From positions 1 to 5,090 of the forward strand of contig JARRNO010000159.1 in assembly GCA_037384885.1 (NCBI GenBank): 5,090 nucleotides of DNA. Reading direction: 5' to 3'. The translations under genes were made by a program, and so were the position numbers. This DNA comes from JARRNO01 sp037384885. Its GTDB lineage: Bacteria > Acidobacteriota > UBA4820 > DSQY01. The notes below the pieces were generated by a model. The model saw only the letters and a program-made list of their open reading frames with translations. It had not been told where the DNA came from and ran no database searches. Numbering within the stretch: the first letter of the stretch is position 1; the number at the start of each line of letters is the position of its first letter. Of this stretch, positions 4,586 through 5,090 are shown piece by piece.

Positions 4586-5090
4586 ATGGCGGTGATCACC
4601 ATTTCGAGGGGGTCCTTTTCAGGCGGGAAAATTATGGCCGAGTGCCTGGCGGACCATCTGAGCTACCGGTGTGTTGACCGGGATGTCATCGTGGAGCGGG
4701 CGGCCGCTTACGGGGCGTCTCAGGACGAGTTGCGGGACGCCATGGAGAAGCCTCCGTCTTTCTGGGACCGCTTCAAGCACAAGAAATATATCTATCTCAC
4801 GCTCATCCAGGCGGCGCTGACCGAAGAAGCGCTTTCCGGCAAGATCGTCTACCACGGGCACGCCGGCCATCTGTTGCTGAGGGGGGTCAGCCATGTGCTC
4901 CGCGCACGCATTATTGCGCCGATGGGCTTCCGCCTGGCCATGACCCAGGACCGCCTGCGTATGGGGCGGCACGAGGCGCTGGCCTATATCGCCAAAATGG
5001 ATCAGGACCGCGCCAAGTGGACCCATTACCTCTACGGTGTGAACTGGGGCGAGCCAGACCTGTACGACGTGGTCCTCAACCTGGAGTGCA
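4586..5090 (+). CDS. Cytidylate kinase-like family protein, 3' end outside the window
   Basis: The first 168 codons of a P-loop protein of the cytidylate-kinase-like family, a group related to Cmk whose cellular role is mostly undefined. The ATG at 4586 has a strong GGGAGG (4571-4576) nine bases upstream. ITISRGSFSGGK (4-15) is the Walker A region, fitting GxxxxGK (G9 to K15), followed by Ile instead of Ser/Thr. Y27-R-C-V-D-R-D resembles the Y-x-D/D-x-D substrate region of nucleotide monophosphate kinases. VYHGHAGHLLL (88-98) corresponds to the G-R/H-G/A-x-x-L motif of the family. KMDQDRAKW (137-145) with LYGVNWGEPDLYDVVLNLE (149-167) is the characteristic lid and core ending. It is transcribed away from the siroheme genes and has no evident functional link to them. 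Nucleotide substrate and total length cannot be given from this fragment. Confidence 0.82.
   Translation, partial: MAVITISRGSFSGGKIMAECLADHLSYRCVDRDVIVERAAAYGASQDELRDAMEKPPSFWDRFKHKKYIYLTLIQAALTEEALSGKIVYHGHAGHLLLRGVSHVLRARIIAPMGFRLAMTQDRLRMGRHEALAYIAKMDQDRAKWTHYLYGVNWGEPDLYDVVLNLEC

Noticed and set aside
4300..4602. N-terminal extension of the SUMT fusion to an in-frame ATG at 4602
   Set aside because: The extra 101 residues show no family features, would overlap the divergent kinase-like gene start, and cross both promoter candidates. The ATG at 4299 has a ribosome site and begins exactly at SUMT homology.
4619..5026. Minus-strand open frame opposite the kinase-like gene
   Set aside because: It has no family features. 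The plus-strand frame has the P-loop and the full motif series of the cytidylate-kinase-like family.

Overview
The window looks like a GC-rich (about 60% by eye) bacterial chromosome segment or short contig, most likely from a Desulfobacterota-type anaerobe. This lineage is inferred from gene content alone: a DsrM/NarI-like cytochrome b beside an HdrD/DsrK-like double [4Fe-4S] protein, siroheme (precorrin-2) genes, and a cytidylate-kinase-like protein. No marker gene is present to prove it. There are no tRNA, rRNA, CRISPR or insertion sequence features.

Layout, left to right. Positions 1-740 hold two pieces of what looks like one HdrD/DsrK-type iron-sulfur oxidoreductase lying in opposite orientations. 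The N-terminal part, with the first CxxCxxCxxxC cluster, is on the minus strand (740 down to about 291). The next part, with the second cluster, is on the plus strand (1-225). Neither continues into the C-terminal half expected of the family, so this is an inversion or an assembly/amplification chimera. Positions 737-1672 (minus) encode the membrane cytochrome b partner, overlapping the iron-sulfur gene by four bases. Positions 1673-1876 are a non-coding leader with a candidate promoter and a stack of inverted repeats able to form a three-way junction. Positions 1877-2575 (minus) encode a precorrin-2 dehydrogenase/ferrochelatase. It starts at TTG inside the stop of the upstream gene. Positions 2572-4299 (minus) encode an unusual 575-residue fusion: a complete uroporphyrinogen-III C-methyltransferase followed by a BchU/CrtF/acetylserotonin-type methyltransferase with degraded catalytic motifs. 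Positions 4300-4585 are a divergent promoter region, and 4586-5090 (plus) is the first 168 codons of a cytidylate-kinase-like protein that runs off the window.

How the genes work together. The fusion and the dehydrogenase form a two-gene unit converting uroporphyrinogen III to precorrin-2, then sirohydrochlorin or siroheme. Siroheme is the cofactor of sulfite reductases and the precursor of the alternative heme pathway used by many sulfate reducers. The cytochrome b and iron-sulfur pair would form a membrane menaquinol/thiol-disulfide type electron-transfer module. It has its own leader, so it is probably a separate transcription unit on the same strand.

The most interesting points are the tetrapyrrole methylase-methyltransferase fusion, the inverted split gene at the left end, and the structured leader before the cytochrome b gene.
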